Program-made: the position numbers and the translations under genes | In this document: positions 1-13,500 of the stretch, in pieces | Position numbering within the stretch: the stretch's first letter is position 1 | Layout of the letters: every line of letters starts with the position of its first letter | From: Verpa conica | Lineage: Eukaryota > Ascomycota > Pezizomycetes > Pezizales > Morchellaceae | Assembly: GCA_033030425.1 (NCBI GenBank) | Contig: JAUFSD010000018.1 | Location: 248,001 to 312,000 of the forward strand | Length of the DNA: 64,000 nucleotides | Reading direction: 5' to 3' | The notes under the pieces: model-generated | Told to the model about the DNA's origin: nothing | Database searches by the model: none | The model's input: only the letters and a program-made list of their open reading frames with translations

Positions 1-3000
1 GTGGGGTAATGCGGAGATTTTTTTTTTAATGCGTAAGTTACGTTTTTATACAGATAACAATTAAAGTAGGTCTCAGTTTATTTTACTAGTTGGATCCCTG
101 CCCTTCCTGCCCGCTTGCCTGCCCGCCTGCGGCTGGTGATAACTTTAGATAAAGAGTGATAGATAAGCGAACTGAGACGTCACGATAGTACTGTTTCGGA
201 GATATATTTTCCGGGTGGTTGGGGTGTTTACGAATACGGTCCTTGTAGGTTACTCTTCTGGGGTGGTGTGTATATTACGTATAGGGGTATTTTCATACAG
301 GGTCGAACTCGTAAAGAATACTCTGCGGATTATAAAGTAATGTAGAAGTTGAATGAATTTATCATAAGTACATAATGTAGAAGTTAACATGCTGGAAGGT
401 CCGAGTAGTTAGAGATATGAAACTTGAGTCTGATCTACGTGATATAATGCAAAACCTTCAGTAAAAATCTTTTGCTTCTTTCTTAAGCTAATATACTCTT
501 TACATTTTACTAATAAAAAACAAGACTGAAAAGAAAGTTGATAGCTTGTGTGATACAGAGTTAATGCATTATTTTAAGCACTAGAGATAGATTATTTGAG
601 GTCAGCCAGATTTCTAGCCTATGTTATCTTAGTAAACATTACTGAACAGAACCCATCAACAGCGTCCCTGGGAGATACCCCATCACAACACTGTTCCTCG
701 AAAAATCAAGTGTCAAGCCAGCCTTCGGTGACTATATGGGTCCCGTATGTAGTATATTTGTGCCGCCAAAGTATTCCTGCGAAAGGCATTACTAGGTGAG
801 CCCGCTGGTATATCAGAAAAGATCTTATGTTTTACTAGGAGCGGGAAATTCACATACATTTGGAGATCTTGTGTGATCTAAAAAATTAGGGTGTACCATA
901 TACCCGGAGTGATACGGCAGCTATAATATCCCATCAATTAAAAAGCTGGAATTATCGCCCTTAAACCCCTTAGAAAGCCAAAGTCCTATCATCAATCGTC
1001 AGCGTCCGTTTGATATACTAGAGCTGGATTTAATACCTATTATAGTAGCTTTCATCCTATAGAAGAGTCAGTCCCTAGGTGGCTGTCCACTCCACAGCTG
1101 ATGAATATTTCCCTGGATCCGTCAAAGGTCAGGAATAGAAGCCGGGCCACTTTTTTAACGTGGTCCTTTTAACTACTTCTAGCCCCGTTGGGTAGAATAA
1201 ATCAAGGCTGTCTCATCTGAGGCAGTGATAGGTACTTGACCTTCTTTCAGCATTGGTACCATATGATGAAACCGATTACTTCAGCCTTCAGCATCTTCTT
1301 TATCTCTGCCAGTTGTAGTCTCATGCCTCATCGTACTTGCTCGACGGAAAAATATACCACTACTACTTTACCGTCAACACCAATCTTTGAAGGCGGGCAA
1401 GATACAGAAAAATGAAGATAAGACACACCGAAATGATAAAGCTTACCGACATGTGTATTGGTAGACGTAAACTTAGATATTGCATATATGCCCAGTAACA
1501 TCTAAAGTAGAACGTTCCTAACGGATACGGAATGCCTAGTAGATACCCGTGGAGTGGTTCTTTAAATTGATATAAGGCTGATTTTCTCTTCCTGAGGAAA
1601 CTGGCTATCTGATTTTGATGATGGCCGCAATACTGTTTGCTATTGTTTCGACGGCTATCCTAGCGGTACCTGTATCCTTTACTGGCCATGGCTTCGATAT
1701 CCTCCTAGGAATATAGCCATCTATAAAAGAAGACACGAGACCGATCAATAAGTGAATAATAGTATAGGGAGCGTGGTAAATTTGGGAGGACTTACGAGAA
1801 CCTACCAAAGCTATATTACTAGGGATTCCCCCTCGCATTTAACGCTTCATTTGCGTCTTATGGTCTAAGTGCTATCCACATAATTAGTGACTTATGTATA
1901 AAGAAAGCATCATATTAGCAGTAAATGTAGACAAACAACTGTGGATGCTGACATTCACGTTACCTGTAGGAAGGCCAACACGTAAACCCAGTGCTAGCTA
2001 ATATGCACAATTGTAGAATCTCGAGTTCTATCTCGTTGTGTATTTAGATAATTCTAGAAACGTTAACTTCTGGTGTGCTCTGTAGAGGTATGGTCTTGGG
2101 TCTGGCGAGGAGGGTTTGGAGTGAAGAATAAAGAGTCAGTTTAAGGTTTGCAAACATGTGAGAGGCTCTTGAAGGTCAGTCTGACGTATTCATGTGCACA
2201 AACTACCATTATATTCATCACTTTCCCTAAGTCTGATAGAGATCCCATTATTATAAAAGCCATATCTCACCTTTCTATCTTGCCATTATACTAGCAGCTG
2301 TGTTTGAGGTACACCACTTTATCAATGACTTGTTATGCCCTTAGAAACCACAAACATCCTAACCATACCAGTCCGCTCACCCAATGCCTTTTCTGGGTCC
2401 GAAATCTGTACAAGACTCGCTAGGTTCCCCTCATCCTCTTACCTACCTGTCCTCTTTTATGGACATCGATAATCTTCGGGGTTGGAAAATTACTCTGTAT
2501 TCTAGGTGACCCCAGAACCTACCCAACTAGAAGCCTCAACGCGTCTCAATATATAGCATCTCACCCTCTTTATTAAAATACATAAACTAGGCCTTTCCTC
2601 TTCTACCCCTCTTCTCCATAAGCTCCTATATACGATCTAATATCTTTTCCGCGCCCAGTTCACTTACATGCATTCCTAATCTACTACATAAATTCCTACG
2701 CTTGGCATTCTTTTCACTTAAATTCCTCGCTTACCTACCTATCCATTCGAGCTAATTTTTAATCTCTCACCCTAACTTTCCCACCTACTCTCCTACCTAT
2801 TAACCCCTTCGTTCGTCTATTTGTAGTCTCATTCCTCAATTGCTTTTGTTGCATCTGCTACATATAATATCCTAGGTACCCGACATTTATACCCTACCCC
2901 TTGACAATACACGATCTCAGAGACAGCATAACAGTGGAAAAAATTATTAGAAAATGTGGTACCTGGCTTCCTTTAGCCGATATGTTCATAACTATTGACA

Positions 3001-5087
3001 CATATATCGATAGAATATCACACGCCTGAAGCATGTCCCCTACATTCCAATAAATATCTACCTCCTATTCATATTTACCGGTCCATTTATTTCCTCATTA
3101 CTCATCCAAATACCTCTCTCTGTGAAAAATAACCTAAATAATAATTAACCGAATTTAACCCACAATAACTATTGATTTATATATCAGTACTAAGTATTGT
3201 TATTGTAGTACCTTGCCCTGTATATACCTAGCCACTAAACTTACAATCACATTTGGGAACTGCCATCACTGGATAGAAAACCCCACTACTGAATTCACCC
3301 CCTTGCATCTGTACTCGCTACAACCTCACTTTTTTCCGCTTATATAAGTGCATACGCCTTCTTTCTATAGCACTATCGTACTAAACCACCCCAAAATAGT
3401 CGATCCTGCAAGAAACCATATAGCGCGTCCTAAACGCAAGCAAAAAAAGAAAAATATAACGTAGTCTCAAAGTAAGTCTAATAAAACCCAAAAACATAGC
3501 TTATGGTAAGACTTCATACCCAAACCATGCATAACGACTTCTCTACCATTTCTCATACGGCCTTGCCCTGTACTCTGATGGGTTGTAGCTCTTTTTTTTC
3601 CAGCACAGTATGTGGGTTTGGTTTAGTGTACTAGGAAACAAATTTTTATGGAGAAATCGAGGGGTTAGACTGAGCTGTTAGGGGGGTCTGATTTAGCTCA
3701 TGACGCATATTAGTTAATCCGAACGAGGAATTTCTCAGTCATGCTTTCTCACTCGTCAAGTAAAACGGTACCCGAGAAAATCAGCCTATCCCATAACCCG
3801 GTGAAAAATGCTGCCCCCCCCCAAAGTGGCGGCGGCTCAACGTATAGTAGCTTATGAAAAAGAGTAGAAGCCTAAGTCTAGCCACACAACTTTGACCCCC
3901 ACGGAAAAAGGGCAGCTTCACCGAGCTATGGGATAAATAGCGGCAATCTAGTCAGCCTTGCTTATCTAGTTGAGGCCGAGGCCAGATGCATACAGAACAA
4001 AGTACCCGGTCACTCGCATAGCAACCAAAAACCCATCATATAATCTCTTCCTCCTCTATAGCAACACATAAATATATGTAGTTGAACTGTAAATAAATTA
4101 TTGATGTGTTCTTTCTCTAGTTCAATCTTTCCACCGCAGTTGTATAGTGGTACTCACTTCAAGGCCTTAGTTACCTTGTAGGTGACCGGGCATTTTTATC
4201 CTCCTACAATAGCAAAGTGCTCTAAGTGATGTTTATCCCTACACACAACATAGTAGAATTACTGAATAGAACAATAAAAATAAAAAAATGTATACACGGT
4301 TAGACACTCCTACAAAATCATTTACCAGACTAGAAAAAAATTACAACTCGGTGTCAGGTTTTAAGAGACAGAATACGGCTAAGATCTAACTAGCACTATA
4401 CTCACGGTGTCAGGCCTAATTTTTATCATGTGGCTAGATTTGCGTGGTTAGCATACAAATAGTCGATTATATGACCAACATTAAACCTGGCATCGTGAGT
4501 AGATATTCATAACCTTACAATCAATACAAATAATCATATAATATCACTCGTCTTGGCATTCCCAACACGATCTTACTAACTAATCGACCAACCACCTAAC
4601 CTAATGACACTCACTATAAAACCACACCTACTGTTCTAGAGAGAAAAAAATCCTTTAGTGCTCTTAAATCTCAAGTGATATATATTACCGACTCTGACGT
4701 ACCATCCCAGATTGCGCTATGAAAGAATATCTAGTACTACATATTTTTAATCCCCAGAGTAATACCCGCCAATACCTAAACTACCAATAACAGATCAAAC
4801 GCCTGCAAATGTTTCTTCCCTCCACTCCTCCCCCCTGCTTTCCCCATCGACTCACAGAGCCAATAACCTAGCAAAGGTAATCAAGAAACAGACCACTCCA
4901 GCATTGGAAAAACTTTTTTTGGATGTTTTGTGACAATAGGAAAATTTCCGAGACTCTAACAGCGAAAAATGCAAGAATTAAAAAGCGATGAAGAAAAAAG
5001 AAAGAAAAGAAAAAGGACAAGACAGAATATAGAAACGAAGAAAAGGGGGGGGGGGGATTGAGGAGAGAGGAAGGCTATGGGGAAAAC
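1..5087. other. AT-rich gene-free spacer
   Basis: No reading frame longer than about 80 codons and no recognisable domain on either strand. Sequence is rich in TA dinucleotides and stop codons in every frame, which is how old transposon copies look after RIP-type mutation in ascomycetes; that origin is inference, since no transposase or polymerase motif survives. It ends in a purine-rich stretch and a G-run (about 5045-5056) just downstream of the stop of the neighbouring minus-strand gene. Confidence 0.6.
96..131. repeat. short CCTGCC-type degenerate microsatellite
   Basis: A run of CCTGCC/CCCGCC-like hexamers in imperfect tandem, GC-rich within AT-rich surroundings. No function can be assigned. 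Confidence 0.5.
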
Positions 5088-7046
5088 TCAAAGGGTTCCA
5101 GTCGGCAAAGCCTCAATCTGCATCCTCATAACCGCACTTCTCATCAATTCCTCTCTCAACGCAGCTGTCATCCTTCCCTCACTTGAAATACCCTCCTGTG
5201 GCCCCTCTGGAAATTCTGCCATCCCCACTTCCTCTCTCTGCGCCCTCGTCATTCCCATTTGACCCTCTCTTCCAGCCTCGATCCCTCCAGCCCACCTCGC
5301 ATCCCCTTCTTGCACATTAACCCTTCTCCCCACCCTCACTACTGGAATTCCACCTAGTGTAGTACTAAACTCGTCGGCGCGGCGATTGGCAATATACCTC
5401 TCCACCGCCTCCTGAGTCCGTATGGCTCTGTCTGCGTCAGAGAGGAATGCACGTGCATCCCGGAGAGACAAGCTGCGAGCCTCCTGGAGAGATGCTCTGT
5501 TACGTGCAGACGTCTCCTGAAGGCTCTCCAGAGCTTCTGCCTCAACCTGAGAGGGTGTTAGTCTCTGTTCCGACGAGCGACGGTGGCGGTTTAGAGAATT
5601 GAAATTAAGATTTACCCTTCTCAATTCACGTCTCGTATTACTTAGTAACGCGAACTCGCTATCAAGCAGGTCGATTCTCGTCTGCATGGCTCGGAGTCTC
5701 GCTTCACGGACTCGGAGAGACGCGACTGCATTGCGTTCTCGATCCTCTCCGGGTGCAGTTTCATTCTCAGTGGCTTCGCCTTCCTCGAGGGAGGCAGCAG
5801 CGTTGTCAACAGAGCTCAGCATAAAGTCCTGCAGTGCTCCAATGCGGCGGATCTGACCAACCAGCATATCGAAACTATCCTGCTGACTCAGTGGTGGCAA
5901 CGACGATTGCGATGGGGGCCAAGAAGTAGTAGGTGTTGTTCTAGAGGGCGTAAACGAGTGGTATAACCCAGGCGACCTCGCTGGCTGAAGCAAACCAGGC
6001 TGGATCGGGTGTGTCGTAAGCCTTCTTGCTGGCACTGGGGGTACAGCGGTATCTCTCAGTGGCGGAGACGCCGACTGCGTCAATCCCTCGGGAGTGAGTA
6101 CTTGTGCCTCATGCGATATATCCCGTGAGATTGGTGGCCGTTGCGATATCTCAGCACCCCGCGACACCGACGGCCGCCACGTAATCTGAACATCCCCCCG
6201 TGCCCGCGGAATCGTTGCTCTAGCAATCTCCACATCCCGCGAAATTGTTGGCCGCCACGAAACATCTGTCATCGGCAAGATCTCTTCATCCCTCAGAGTT
6301 GACGCTAACCCTGTATTTTCCGGGTCTCTCGGATTCTCAGCCTCCCGTCCCGACCTCGGAATCCCTCCGGGCACCAACGGTACCCGCGAAACATACTCGG
6401 ACTCTACCGGTAGCGCCCCAAGAATCCTCCTACGTCCAGCAGGCGTATGTTCAAACAGAGTTCTCCATTGTGCGGCGCCACCCATAATAAGTTCGGCCCG
6501 TTCCCCGGCAGTAGCAGGTATAAGGCCAGATCTATCTAGACCGGAACGTTCAGGCCCAATACGTCTCCTCATGCTCAGTAAATTCTGTAGATGTCGTTCC
6601 GCTTCGTCTCTCGTAGCACTCGCAGCGCTCGTCTCCCGGAGGAACTCATCGAGGGTTAACATAGAGCTGTCATTACGCATTACCATATCATCATTTCTGG
6701 TGTTTCTTGATCGACGTTGTTGGTCGTCATCGGTTAGACGGCTATGACGGAGTCCGAGTGTTTGTCCGAGTGTTGGTCCCCCTGAAGAGGAGGAGGAAGA
6801 GGAGCTGGAAGTGGAAGAGTATGACGGGAAGTTGTCTGCAATTGTTGGGGGTGTGCGACCATCACCGTTGGCGCGGAAGAAGTTGTAGTAGGTGTTTGAG
6901 GAGGGCGTGAGACAGGCGGGAGGGACGGGGGGTTTCTCGTCAAGCTCTTTTCCCTGAGGTGGTCTCCATACTTTTTTTAAAAAAGGTGTTAGTAAGGGCC
7001 TGAAATCTGTCCGGAATCGGGTTGTAGGGCTGGGAAGAGAATTCAA
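5088..7046 (-). CDS. orphan protein with disordered N-terminal half and C-terminal coiled coil
   Basis: Open frame of about 650 codons, minus strand, stop TGA at 5090-5088. Not recognised. Visible features, numbered from the 5' end of the open frame: a proline-rich start (30-45), a serine tract (about 78-88), an Arg/Pro/Ser-rich middle, and a short internal repeat of the form WRPxxSRxxEI at about 261-310 (three imperfect copies). An Ala/Glu/Arg-rich helical region (about 400-560) probably forms coiled coil. No membrane segment or catalytic motif. The frame has no ATG before about codon 120, so the true start is probably in a short upstream exon. One possibility is an ATG-AG microexon near 7225 joined to an acceptor CCCAG at about 7031, which would keep the frame; this is inference. 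Long, uninterrupted frame and repeat conservation argue that it is a real gene. It may be a scaffold or regulatory protein, but no function is claimed. Confidence 0.7.
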   Translation of the reverse strand: MNSLPSPTTRFRTDFRPLLTPFLKKVWRPPQGKELDEKPPVPPACLTPSSNTYYNFFRANGDGRTPPTIADNFPSYSSTSSSSSSSSSGGPTLGQTLGLRHSRLTDDDQQRRSRNTRNDDMVMRNDSSMLTLDEFLRETSAASATRDEAERHLQNLLSMRRRIGPERSGLDRSGLIPATAGERAELIMGGAAQWRTLFEHTPAGRRRILGALPVESEYVSRVPLVPGGIPRSGREAENPRDPENTGLASTLRDEEILPMTDVSWRPTISRDVEIARATIPRARGDVQITWRPSVSRGAEISQRPPISRDISHEAQVLTPEGLTQSASPPLRDTAVPPVPARRLTTHPIQPGLLQPARSPGLYHSFTPSRTTPTTSWPPSQSSLPPLSQQDSFDMLVGQIRRIGALQDFMLSSVDNAAASLEEGEATENETAPGEDRERNAVASLRVREARLRAMQTRIDLLDSEFALLSNTRRELRRVNLNFNSLNRHRRSSEQRLTPSQVEAEALESLQETSARNRASLQEARSLSLRDARAFLSDADRAIRTQEAVERYIANRRADEFSTTLGGIPVVRVGRRVNVQEGDARWAGGIEAGREGQMGMTRAQREEVGMAEFPEGPQEGISSEGRMTAALREELMRSAVMRMQIEALPTGTL

Positions 7047-7655
7047 AGGGGGAACGTACAGGGCCTACCCATCGCCCTGATTCAGGAGCTTTCGTGGGTT
7101 CTAGAGATCAGTATACCTATCTCCTTGCAATTTGCAGGAGTGGACTCTCGTCTCGTCTGTCGTTCTTGTGGATTGAGTTTCTGGATAGAGAGAGATGTCT
7201 CGTTGTGGGGGTTCCTTCACCCTTTACCTCATCTGCTTTGGCGGCTAAGCCTCCTTCTCATCATCTCGCTGGTGTAACCACTCAGTCCACCCTACATATG
7301 CACAATTAAGTAATGATCACAGAAGATACATCTAGTAATTGATTATTTACTTAATCTACCATAGACTCTTCAAGATTCATTCTACAGCCCATGATCTCTG
7401 TATATGTGCCTACCCCCATTCCACCCCCCACCATCTTTACCAGTAATACTAAAGCTATAACATCTATAACCCCACAATACATCCCAAGCAACTCACTATG
7501 TTCATAACTCGCAAAAAGAACAATAAAAAACAAAGCCCACCATTAAAAGGCAGGATTACTATTTAAAAAAAAAACACCAAACGCCCCACCTCTAATAAAA
7601 CAATTCAAGAAGAAAAGGCCCCCATCGCAATAAAAAAAGAAGCCCACACACATTT
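7047..7655. other. upstream region of the orphan gene and 3' region of TRK
   Basis: About 600 bp between the orphan (minus) and the TRK stop. It probably holds the orphan gene's promoter and any 5' exon, and the TRK 3' UTR with A-rich runs around 7565-7640. No separate gene seen. Confidence 0.5.
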
Positions 7656-10508
7656 CTAATCTTCAGCAACGGCCTGGCTAGCTATACTCCGGCTCCCAGT
7701 CAACGGCCTACTAGGCACGCCAACTTGGCTGAAAGAGCTGCCTCTCCGTTTTAATGCACGCTTCTGTGCATCCGCTGCTTCGTTCTTGTGAAGAGCCTCG
7801 CTGGGTAGCAGGATGGCACGGTCGAGCTCGTAGGGGAGGCCACGATGACGCCCACGAATCTGCATAGCTACGATGACGAGTTTCGAGACTACTGAGAACT
7901 GTCCTGTGAAGGCTGTGTTGAATCCCGGGTAGCCTAGAGAGAGACCGACAGTACCGTATGCTGACACGACCTCAAAGAGGACTGCAAATGTCGTGAACGC
8001 CTATTGATATTCTGTTAGCATCCTTAAAAAAAAGATTGAAAGCCGAAGGAAACTTACATAGTCATTGTTATTCTCAATATGGCTCCCCTCAGCAATTGTT
8101 ATGATAAACAGCCCCAAAAAGATATACCACAAATCGAAACTCAACTGTTTCCTCAAATGTGCACCTACGAAACTCGTCTTCTCATTTATACCCTCCTCAT
8201 CCTCATCACCATTTGCATAGATCCCGAGCGAACTCTCTTCGTAGACATTCGTCTTACGGACCGAAATAGCAATGGGAAAGACGGAGATATACATCATGAC
8301 CATATAGCTCACTTGGATAGCCGGATGCAATTCCGCGAGGTTCACTACGCTTGTTCCAGACGTCCTTGTACTCGCAGCTTGGAATATCGCACCCATGATC
8401 CTAGAACCGACTGGAATTTCGGTTACGTCTTTGTCTTTCAAGTCGAGGACAATGAATAGGATCACGTCTGATATGTTTAGGAAAACCAGGATCCAGAATA
8501 GCATCCAGGTTGTACCAGATGGGAATAGCAACGTGAAGCAGCGGCGGGGATGATCAAGGAGAAAGTTGAGGCATTCACGGTAGGAGCTACCTTCCGGGCA
8601 GAGTTTGAAACCAATCCAGATAATGAGGCGGAGCAGACAAGGGAAACCAGTGTTACCAATTACGATTAGGAAGGCCATGATGATGAGGATAAAGGTAGCC
8701 TGTTGGAAGGAAACCATGGAGTCGGGTGTGAGGGTAAAGCCGAGGTCATTGAATGAGGTCTGTGAGGTATAAATTGCCCTATATCAACACGATTAGCCTA
8801 TACTTAAAGAGAGTGATCTCCCATGTCTGGAAGAAACAATGCCAAGAGATAGTACATACCACCAAGTCGGATTCACACCAATGGATTTAACATAGTCCTT
8901 ATAATGCGTCATAGTATTTATCCATGGGATGAAGCAGACTATCCCAAATAGATGAAAAAACACATAATACCCCACCAACACCTTCGCCAACAGCTTCAAA
9001 CTCCTATATTCGATTCCTCCCAACTCATCCCTCTGTTCATCCGTCAAATCTACGAAATTCGAATTCCTTCCTAAAGTCGGCTGATAACTCAAATACGGCA
9101 TATTCGGGGGCTCCTTTGCCTTTCTAGAGAAGCGTGAAAGTGGGCTCGTATTCCGTTTTCGTGGATGGGGACCCATAGCAAAGGCACTAGACATTACACG
9201 TTCGACTGTTGAGGCACGCGGGAGGAAACGATCAACTGTAGTGGAGACCCGTCGCATACGCATATTGTTCGAACCGTTTGTTCCCGCATTGCCTAAGGAG
9301 ATGGTCCGGGATGCAGGGATATCGTAGCCATTAGAACGGCCGTATTCGGTCTCACCGGCGGTACGAGAGCGATACAAGGTGTTTGAGTCGTCATCGTCGT
9401 CGACCTCATGGGCGCGGTCACCTTGTTCGAACTCTCTTGGGCCGGGAATCCTCAACGCTCTTCCGTGATTCTGACTACGATGGTTCTCTGCGAATGCGAT
9501 GTGTGGGGCATTAACAATACCCAGGTCATTAGTTCTAAGGGGTGGTGACGGTAGATTGACGAATTGGATGTTACTCGGTTCTAGGTTCCTCTGGGGTCTA
9601 TCGACATTTATAAGCTCACTACCATTCCCTGTTGCAGATCTCAATGCATACCCTTCAGTTGAAGAGGAAGCCCCATCCGGACTTGGTGTGCGACTCCTCC
9701 CACGAGGTTCTCCCATCCCCAAAGATAGTCGTGAATCCATAGGTGAGAATCCTTCTGGTACAAACTCAGGTAGTTCGGGAGTGACTTCAGTGGTCTCTGT
9801 TGAAGTTCGGCGGACTGGGTCCTGGGTTCCATGCGTTACTTCAACCCCCGAGATTGGCTTGTCCGGAGATGGAGCACGAGATTCACTATGGAGGACCTTA
9901 ATTTCACGGCCACGGACTCCACGTTCCTCGCGGTCGAGTTCTTCAGTAGGTGCATATAGGGTGTTTGAGCGACCGGTTTTGGCCCTTGAAGGTTGTCGGG
10001 TGAGAGCGACTTGGGTTTGTTAGTTTTATCTTTGAAAATCTGTATGTATCAAGATCTACGTACCAATGTTCTCGAAGCGCTTCTCGAACCAGTATAATCT
10101 CACAAACACGACAAATGTGTTGATGAATATCGGAGTTGTAATCATAGGCACGACCCATATTACGAGCTGTTGGTAGAGCTTGATTGTATTGACGTCAACT
10201 CTAGAGCCCAATTAGTGCCCGATCGTCGTTGAAGCGCCTAGGAGAACCATACGTATTGATACCCGACTGCGTAGCACTACCACTCGCAAACAATAACGCA
10301 TCGATATACGCCATGTTCTTCATCGGATATATCACTATCGAACCGAGGACAATAACGCTAAGAATGTACAAATCTGCTCGCCAATTCACAAACATGTGTT
10401 AAAAAAAACCCTCAATCACGTAAAAGAAACGTCCGGAAGCGGCAACTCACAATGCGCGGTTATGAAATTCAACCTGGGCGTGGACCCCCATCCTTCTGGA
10501 AACCCCAT
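7656..10508 (-). CDS. TRK1: high-affinity potassium transporter, Trk/TrkH family
   Basis: Plasma-membrane K+ uptake protein of the fungal TRK family. Six exons: 10508-10451, 10373-10253, 10200-10064, 10009-8860, 8778-8058, 8000-7656, giving 843 residues in one frame. The N-terminus has the first membrane-pore-membrane unit with the filter-type motif SATQSGINT. A long hydrophilic cytoplasmic loop (roughly residues 105-420) follows, rich in Ser/Arg/Asp, as in other fungal Trk1 proteins. The later pore units contain YTSQTSFNDLGF, STRTSGTSVV and SAYGTVGLSLGYPG, all with the expected filter glycine. The ATG at 10508 is the first in-frame Met, preceded by an in-frame stop, and gives a short cytosolic N-terminus before the PRLNFI motif that precedes TM1. 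The second exon starts at an acceptor inside a misleading ATG-containing frame. Introns are 52-81 bp. Family identification is firm; the exact N-terminus is slightly less so. Confidence 0.95.
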
Positions 10509-13500
10509 AACTTTAGTATTCCTCCCAGTACCGGGACGTCAAAAAGTCTTGAAAAGGCTTGTATTTTTTGTGCTTCTGTGTTACTACCGGCTAATGCTGG
10601 GATTTCTGGGCTGCTGAACTTCTAAAGTTAAGAGAGGGCAAGGAATGATGAAAGACGAGTGACGGTGTTATTTCTTTCTGTACAATAAAGTATGCTGGTG
10701 GCGAGGGCTGAAGGGTAATTTCTATAGTAGAGACGGGCAAAGTGACTACCACGCAATAAAAAGAGTTATCCGCGCTGGGACTATTTATGCGATCGCGACG
10801 TCAATGTACAGAGGTTACTGGATAGCAGTCAAGACAGACATCTGGAGGGCCTTATCAAGTTGAATTGATCAAGTCAATGCTCGGACTCGAGAATTCAAGA
10901 GGGAGGGAGAGCCGAAGAGGTGGTGGCGGACCGCGATAGGTGGGACAAAGGGAAAGACGAATAAGATGGTAATAATAATAGAGGGTGTCAGTAGCAGGAC
11001 AGCACGGACAGGCTGGGTGGGCAAGTAGCAAGTGAAAGAAAGAGAGCAAAAGGGAGTAAGTTTCAACTCCCAACCCGACTAGCAAAGCAGCAGCGGCTGA
11101 TCCCTGATGGGGGAGGGAACGAACACCCAGGTTCTTTTGGCCAGGTGTGGGACCAGAAGGAGAGAGGTCGATTCGGATTGAGCAGAGAAGCTCTTGTCTC
11201 TCTCCAGATCATGGAGATCGTGGGTGGACCTTTTCTCCCGTGTACCATGTCTTGGGAGAGGAATTTCCCTTGGGATAGATTGTGGCGGTGCCCCATACAG
11301 TAACATTAGGTCTCACCAGGCACCACCCGGCCAAATTGGCTTCAGAACCAAGATCGCGACTTTGCTTGAGAAAGACACGGATAACGTCCAGATCTTCCCC
11401 GGAATTGGCCCCGGGACTTGTATCCTGTACGAGCCTCATATACAAACATTGTGTGCAATTGTATCCCCTCCTCAGCGGGGAAGGGAAAACTGTGCACTGT
11501 GATGACGCGGGGTGTGGTTCTCCATATTCTGCTACGTGTTGAACCCAATGATAGAAGCCATAAAGCCTATGGGAGCTTACCGCCGCCCCCACATCACATA
11601 TGTCGGGTTGAGCTGCAGAGAGAGCTTCCTGTTTTTCCGGTGCCGAATGGAGTTGCCAGACACAACCAACAACTCTGCAGCAGCCGCACCTGTCTATCCT
11701 GCACACGTGCTTGCGTGCTGACTTCCTACTGCTTCTCAACATCGGTAATTCAATGTGAACGTCTGCCCAGAGGATAAAATGTTGTCTTGATCATACAAGA
11801 GATTCAGCCGCCCAGACGATACGTAGCAATCTCTCTCTCTCTCACCTTCTTGTTCGCCGGTAGTTGTTCACCCCCCTCGTTTACTTTCCCCCCCTCCCTC
11901 AAAACTTATAGGGCTTCTCCTGGATCTGCAATTCCGGGAGCCTGTCCCTGGACTCTTGTCCGATAAACTCGGTAATGCCTGTAAATACAAATATCCTCGG
12001 GTCTCCAATATATCATTCATTGGTGACCACTTTGTAGTCCCTCTCTCTCTCCACTCCATCGCATCCGCAATTTCCGGTGGTAACGGGCTATGCGCCGCAT
12101 TCCGCCATCTGTCCCAATTCCAGGCATCATGATAAGGTGCTACTGACAGCGAACATCTTACGAATCATTACTGCAGAACCCTCCTTCGATCGTCGTCAGC
12201 CCTGCAAGCATCGGGCTATGTACAAGTACATCATACATGAATGACGGCTTGCACTCTTCTTAGTGATAGCATGTCTTAAAAGACTTCAGCTGAAGACTGC
12301 TAAACATTTTCCCGAGGGGGGGGAGAGTGGGCATGTAAGGGGGTGCTGCTAGGGATATCCTTCCACGCTCTGATTATCAGATTAGGACTCGGTGTCGTCT
12401 GAGCGTCAGCAGAGAACCCTCTCCTCTGGCTCGCCAAGATTCTCGACTTTCTCCCAAGACCTTCCTCGGGCAGCCGCACGCAGATGCATCGCCGCTAACG
12501 CCCTCCTAACGGCTTCCGTTGCACGCGATGAACCCTGGACCTCAAGACAAGCCTTTTACATATGTTGCCGAGCCGGGAGCTGCCGCAAGAGGGAAAAGCC
12601 TGGAATGCCTAATTAGTCTGGAAGTGTGCCATACTACCGAGTGAAACAGATACTCATTCTTTGTAATTGCTGTGACTGCTGCTATTTCTACCACCTGCCA
12701 ACGGGGAAACAAATTGGGGCGCTTGTTTCCTTGGATCTAATTTCAATCCTGCCTGGTGTCTTGAAGGTCAGACTCGGGAGACTCTAGTCGCCAAGGAGCT
12801 TCCCATGAGATGCACCACAAGTACATGTACAAGCAGAGTTAGCAAACAAACCACCAGAACAAAAGCATAAATAACCCATTCGGCGAGATAAAATTAGGGG
12901 GGAAAACAACAACGGCCGGTCATTCATCCCGTTAGTTGAGAGAGAAAAGAAAAGAAAGAAGAATAACTAAAATCGCGCAGCACACGTACAGCGTACATAC
13001 AGAATAGAACTATCATCTCCCTATTTTATTACCTATCATTCTTACCCACGCCTAAGGAGAAAAGAAAAAGAAAAAAAGAGGCTAGCATCTGAACTGAGAT
13101 AATCCCAAGTGCATCCAACGTCATAATCTACCCATCATAAACTCGGTGCCACAGTACTACCAAAAACCATGTACCCCACCATCAAACAGTATCGTGGCTG
13201 CACATTGCCCTTCTAAGCGGCACTCGTAGCCTTGACATACAGTCTCTAGTTAAGCTTCACCGCTCACTCATTCAAACTACTCACCGCCCACGCAATGCGC
13301 TCGTAGCCGATTTCCAAGAAGACGAGAATCTCCACTGTAGGTAGGTAGTCAGGTACTTATCTATCCCCCATCATTACCCCCATCTAACTGGTAAGTAGAC
13401 GAGAATGAAACAAGCAACCCCACAAGCCTCCCCGCTGCGCTGCACTGCACACTGCACTGCATTATGCTACTTTAGACATAAGTAGAAGGGGGGGAAACGT

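Noticed and set aside
11209..11742. 177-codon minus-strand frame and several overlapping frames around 11.0-11.8 kb
   Set aside because: Many overlapping frames of similar length on both strands, no domain, biased odd composition, no supporting splice pattern; expected in GC-richer non-coding DNA.
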